Of a DNA stretch of 64,000 nucleotides, positions 61,014-64,000 are shown one piece after another. The notes under the pieces were generated by a model. It saw only the letters and a program-made list of their open reading frames with translations, ran no database searches and was not told the origin of the DNA. Numbering within the stretch: the stretch's first letter is position 1; each line of letters begins with the position of its first letter. A program made the position numbers and the translations under genes. Origin of the DNA: Pseudolabrys sp. (GTDB lineage: Bacteria > Pseudomonadota > Alphaproteobacteria > Rhizobiales > Xanthobacteraceae). The stretch lies in the NCBI GenBank assembly GCA_026125895.1, contig JAHCKG010000008.1:62001-126000 (forward strand), read 5' to 3'.

Positions 61014-62195
61014 ATGGCAACTCTGGGTCCATTGAAGTTGGGTGTCATCGGCCTCGGCCGAGCATTTACCCTCATGCTCCCGACGTTTGTCGGACATCCG
61101 AAACTGCGGCTGACGGCCGCCAGCGACCCACGAAAAGAGGCGGTTGACCGCTTTTCCACCGAGTTCCAGGCCAAGGGCTTTGAGTCGCCCGAAGCGCTTT
61201 GCGCAGACGCGGACATCGACACCGTCTACATCGCGTCGCCTCACCAGTTTCACGTCGAACATGTGAAGCTTGCCGCCGCGCATGGAAAGCACATCCTGGT
61301 CGAGAAGCCGATGGCGCTTTCCGTTGACGCTTGTCTTGTCATGATCGCGGCGGCGCGCGACGCCGGCGTCCAACTGCTCGTCGGACACAGTCACAGCTAC
61401 GACCTGCCTTATCTGCGCGCGCGGGAGATGATTTCGTCAGGCCGGTACGGCCGGGTGCGGATGATCACCGCCGTGAATTTTACCGACTTTCTGTACCGGC
61501 CGCGTCGGCCCGAGGAGCTCAGCACCGAGCTCGGCGGGGGCATCGTATTCAGCCAGGCCGCCCACCAGATCGATGTGGTCCGCCTCCTGGCGGCTTCGCC
61601 AGCGACCACTGTCCGCGCCTTTACCGGTAACTGGGACCCGCGCCGGGCGACGGAAGGAGCATACAGCGTACAGATGGAATTTGGTGACGGTGCTTTTGCG
61701 TCCCTCACCTACAGCGGCTACGCACACTTCGACACGGACGAGTTCAACGGATGGCGCGGCGAGCTGGGGCAAGCACGAGATGCCGGCGACTACGGCCGGG
61801 CTCGCGCCGCCTTGAAACAGGCACGCACTGTCGCCGACGAGATCGGCATGAAGAACAAGCGTGCCTACGGACCCGTCGGCACGGACGCCTTTCGTATCGA
61901 CGCCGACATGGCGCACAACCATTTCGGGCTCGTCATCGTGAGCTGCGAACATGCCGATTTGAGGCCTACGCCCCAGGGAATCGCGGTATATGCCGATGAA
62001 AAGTGCTGGGTGGAGCCGATTGAACAGCCAACCGTGCCAAGGGCCGAAGTCGTCGATGAGCTTTATGAGGCCGTTGTCGACAACAAACCGCCGCTACACA
62101 GCGGTGCCTGGGGCCTCGCGACTCTGGAAGCCTGTCTTGCTGTTCTCGAGTCGGCACGAAACGGCACGACCGTCCGTTTGAAGCACCAGATCTAG
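61014..62195 (+). CDS. pht4: Phthalate 4,5-cis-dihydrodiol dehydrogenase (Gfo/Idh/MocA family)
   Basis: 393 aa. N-terminal Rossmann: KLGVIGLGRAFTLMLPTFVG, then YIASPHQFHVEHVKLAAAHG and the catalytic Lys in ILVEKPMALS. The C-terminal Gfo/Idh domain has FSQAAHQIDVVRLLAA with a likely catalytic His. The GLGRAFTLMLPTF start is what I associate with Pht4-type dehydrogenases, which oxidise the cis-dihydrodiol to 4,5-dihydroxyphthalate. It starts 6 bp after the reductase gene. It ends 5 bp before a small converging gene. Confidence 0.85.
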   Translation: MATLGPLKLGVIGLGRAFTLMLPTFVGHPKLRLTAASDPRKEAVDRFSTEFQAKGFESPEALCADADIDTVYIASPHQFHVEHVKLAAAHGKHILVEKPMALSVDACLVMIAAARDAGVQLLVGHSHSYDLPYLRAREMISSGRYGRVRMITAVNFTDFLYRPRRPEELSTELGGGIVFSQAAHQIDVVRLLAASPATTVRAFTGNWDPRRATEGAYSVQMEFGDGAFASLTYSGYAHFDTDEFNGWRGELGQARDAGDYGRARAALKQARTVADEIGMKNKRAYGPVGTDAFRIDADMAHNHFGLVIVSCEHADLRPTPQGIAVYADEKCWVEPIEQPTVPRAEVVDELYEAVVDNKPPLHSGAWGLATLEACLAVLESARNGTTVRLKHQI

Positions 62196-62200
62196 GCTAG

Positions 62201-62383
62201 TCAGGAACTCAAATTGCCTCTCGCGGCAATCGTTGCAATAAAATCGTTCTCGGCCGCTGCCGTCGACTTGTACCGCGGCTCAGTCGTGACAAACGGCTGC
62301 CGCGCATCCGCCGGGTAATAGATCTCCAGATAGTACAAATCCGTGGAGCGATCTTTTTTTGGCTCTATGCGAATAAGTGGCAC
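62201..62383 (-). CDS. Small conserved-looking hypothetical protein, 60 aa
   Basis: 60 aa from GTG 62383 with GAGGG about 9 nt upstream. Reads like a real protein: PLIRIEPKKDRSTDLYYLEI at the N-terminus and a C-terminal helix AAAENDFIATIAARG; no Cys, no membrane segment. It is encoded 35 bp downstream of the decarboxylase gene on the same strand, so it may be the third gene of the minus-strand phthalate operon. I do not recognise a family. Similar small proteins are sometimes accessory to oxygenases, but nothing here proves it. Confidence 0.6.
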   Translation of the reverse strand: MPLIRIEPKKDRSTDLYYLEIYYPADARQPFVTTEPRYKSTAAAENDFIATIAARGNLSS

Positions 62384-62418
62384 GCTTCACTTCCCTCGGG
62401 CGACGAACAGCCGGTTTC

Positions 62419-63417
62419 CTAAAGTGCAAACGCTTCAAGCGACGACGGGTGAAAAAGCTCTTCCGGGTCGAGGCGCCGACTCGAAAGCCCCTGCCGATGA
62501 TGGGTCTCGAGAAAGGCATTGAGGGTTGCGCGATTGGGTTCGAGGCCATAGGGCCAGAAATCGTGCCCCATTAGCTGCCGGGCGCGTCGAAGACTTTCAT
62601 CGAGGAGCGGCAGCGTCACTTTCGGCGCCGACGTATCTGTCAGCGCCTCGAGTGCCATGCGCTTCGACGCCTCGAACGCCTTCATCAACGATCCGGCCAG
62701 GAACGGGTAGCGTTCGGCCAGGGACCGGCGAATGCCGATCACGTGCATAATGGGAAATATCTTCGTTCTCTCGTACCAGTCCAGAGCAGCCGCGCCTGGA
62801 TCGGAAAAAAGCCAGGAAATCTTCGGATGCCCGGCGTCGAACGGCGATGGCGCCCGCGGGCCGATCAGGGCGTCGATCTCGCCTTCCGCCAGCATGCGCG
62901 ACAAGGTCTGCCCCGCCGGCGCTTCGCTCACGCGGATCGCAGGCGGCAGGTTGAGCGCGATTTTCTCCGCCCGGCCCGGCACTTCGTAACCACCGCGCAC
63001 CCACTCAATATCGGATGGGGCTACGCCATAGTCCGACTCCAGAATGTACCGGACCCAGACGTTGGCAGTGAGTTGATATTCCGGTGTGCCAATTCGCCTG
63101 CCTCGCAAATCTTCCGCTCGCTCAATGCCTCGATCGTTGCGGATGTAAATGGCATTGTGGCGAAAGGCCCTCGACGGGAATACCGGGATGGCGATATAGG
63201 GGCAATCACCTCTCGCGAGCCGAACCACATAGCTCGACAGCGACAATTCCGTTACGTCGAAGTCTGCAAACCGGAAGGCGCGAAAGAACATTTCCTCCGG
63301 ATAGAGCAACGAGAAGATCGGGTTCACGCCGTCGATCTGCACTTTCTCGGTCGCCAGCGGGCGCAGACGGTCGTAGTCGCCGAAGGCGACGGTCAATGGA
63401 ATATTTGTCATGATCAT
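62419..63417 (-). CDS. pht5: 4,5-dihydroxyphthalate decarboxylase
   Basis: 332 aa with ATG 63417 overlapping the oxygenase stop (ATGA). Family features: LTVAFGDYDRLRPLATEKVQ, EEMFFRAFRFADFDVTELSL, VFPSRAFRHNAIYIRND and IGTPEYQLTANVWVRYILE. The fold is that of periplasmic binding protein-like (PBP2) enzymes, but there is no signal peptide, consistent with a cytoplasmic enzyme. It would convert 4,5-dihydroxyphthalate to protocatechuate, the last step of the phthalate upper pathway. Confidence 0.87.
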   Translation of the reverse strand: MIMTNIPLTVAFGDYDRLRPLATEKVQIDGVNPIFSLLYPEEMFFRAFRFADFDVTELSLSSYVVRLARGDCPYIAIPVFPSRAFRHNAIYIRNDRGIERAEDLRGRRIGTPEYQLTANVWVRYILESDYGVAPSDIEWVRGGYEVPGRAEKIALNLPPAIRVSEAPAGQTLSRMLAEGEIDALIGPRAPSPFDAGHPKISWLFSDPGAAALDWYERTKIFPIMHVIGIRRSLAERYPFLAGSLMKAFEASKRMALEALTDTSAPKVTLPLLDESLRRARQLMGHDFWPYGLEPNRATLNAFLETHHRQGLSSRRLDPEELFHPSSLEAFAL

Positions 63418-64000
63418 CCAACCGCCGCGTGCGACATTTCGCGCTCGGTCTCATCCTCCTCCAGACCAGCAAGAAGGCTGACCTCTTCGTCCGAGGCCCC
63501 CAGTGTCCGCCAGGCAACGGTTTTTTCCACCACCCCTTGATAGGAGCAGAGCTTCGCCTGCGGCACGTGCGGCTCGATGCAACCGATGACCTCCTGCGTT
63601 TCCTGGAACCGCTTCACCGCCTCAATCATCAACCGCCGGAACTGCACAATGGCAATGTCGCTGGCCCCCAGCCTTTCCTGTGTCCGGTCGGCGATCACGC
63701 CCATCGACTCCCACATGGCGATGTCCTGGTTCGGGATGCCCTGAATGCCGGTGAAATTCCCCGATTTCATCAGCTCGCGGTCCTGCAGGTAATCATTGCT
63801 CGCGTGCCGCTTGATCGGCCGAAACTGGGCATCGACATCTTCCCCCACCGAGAGCACACAGAACCTCCTCCAGGCGTCGGTATCGATACCGACCTTGTCC
63901 TCGTCTGCCCACGCGATGAAATGAAAATAGCTGCTGTCGTTGCTGCGCGGAACGATGACGCTGGCGACGTTATACGAACTGTTCGGCGGAATGAGAGCAG
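63414..64000 (-). CDS. pht3: Phthalate 4,5-dioxygenase oxygenase subunit, C-terminal part (5' end outside window)
   Basis: The frame is open to the right edge. The visible 194 codons are the catalytic domain of a Rieske non-haem iron oxygenase: VIVPRSNDSSYFHFIAWAD near the edge, NDYLQDRELMKSGNFTGI, and GIPNQDIAMWESMG, which contains the expected Asp of the 2-His-1-carboxylate iron site. The N-terminal Rieske domain and the two His ligands lie outside. Its stop overlaps the decarboxylase start, so oxygenase and decarboxylase are co-expressed. Assignment to phthalate rather than another aromatic acid rests on the whole locus. Confidence 0.85.
   Translation of the reverse strand, partial: ALIPPNSSYNVASVIVPRSNDSSYFHFIAWADEDKVGIDTDAWRRFCVLSVGEDVDAQFRPIKRHASNDYLQDRELMKSGNFTGIQGIPNQDIAMWESMGVIADRTQERLGASDIAIVQFRRLMIEAVKRFQETQEVIGCIEPHVPQAKLCSYQGVVEKTVAWRTLGASDEEVSLLAGLEEDETEREMSHAAVG

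Noticed and set aside
1-64000. CRISPR arrays, tRNA or rRNA genes, insertion sequences and riboswitches
   Set aside because: No repeated spacer pattern, cloverleaf, transposase motif or recognisable aptamer was seen on either strand.

Overview
The window is about 64 kb of GC-rich DNA with tightly packed, often 4-nt-overlapping operons. Gene content is typical of a metabolically versatile alphaproteobacterium, most likely order Hyphomicrobiales (Rhizobiales), in the Bradyrhizobium/Xanthobacteraceae neighbourhood. This placement rests on GC bias, gene style and transporter families only; there is no rRNA or other phylogenetic marker. No rRNA, tRNA, CRISPR array, transposase or integrase was recognised.

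The window reads as a catabolic block: self-contained modules, each pairing a solute transporter and enzymes with a transcription factor. (1) 1-11.8 kb, plus strand: the end of an AraC-type regulator, a three-subunit molybdenum hydroxylase whose large subunit carries a C-terminal CoxG/SRPBCC domain, an acyl/aryl-CoA ligase, a crotonase-family enzyme and a complete branched-chain-type ABC transporter. Together they suggest uptake, hydroxylation and CoA activation of an unidentified (hetero)aromatic or related acid. (2) 12-20.6 kb, minus strand: an eight-gene operon (FAH-family hydrolase with a broken frame, MetE-like barrel protein, second Liv-type ABC transporter with fused permease-ATPase, metallo-beta-lactamase-fold hydrolase, NmrA-like protein), divergent from a TetR regulator with two matching operator candidates between them. 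(3) 21.5-28 kb: an intact FAH paralogue and a cyclase-family hydrolase, divergent from a GntR regulator, a TRAP transporter and an AhpD-like protein, followed by the remnant of an epoxide hydrolase. (4) 28.4-35.2 kb: a 3-oxo-tetronate module (OtnI, OtnK, OtnC) with a CoA-transferase, a MaoC dehydratase and a LacI regulator; a perfect palindrome sits between two divergent promoters. (5) 35.2-42.7 kb: an AroE-like dehydrogenase, a VOC protein, a LacD/YihT-like aldolase with a frameshift, a PfkB sugar kinase and a NitT/TauT-type ABC transporter, divergent from another FAH-family hydrolase, then a HAD phosphatase.

(6) 42.7-59 kb: the remnant of a solute-binding protein, then a locus resembling gamma-glutamylated amine (Puu-type) catabolism: glutamine synthetase-like ligase, two aldehyde dehydrogenases, Fe-alcohol dehydrogenase, a PotABCD-like transporter, a PuuB-like FAD oxidase, an enolase-superfamily enzyme, a MocR regulator and a GMC oxidoreductase. 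A shared sequence motif flanks the MocR gene on both sides. (7) 59.2-64 kb: phthalate 4,5-dioxygenase pathway genes (reductase and dihydrodiol dehydrogenase on the plus strand; decarboxylase and oxygenase, the latter running off the window, on the minus strand) with a MarR regulator and a perfect palindrome over the pht2-like promoter.

Three genes show frame disruptions (FAH at 20.03-20.06 kb, aldolase at 36.79 kb, solute-binding remnant at 43.08 kb). The aldolase lesion lies in a short homopolymer and could be an assembly error; the other two look more like decay, but the sequence alone cannot decide.
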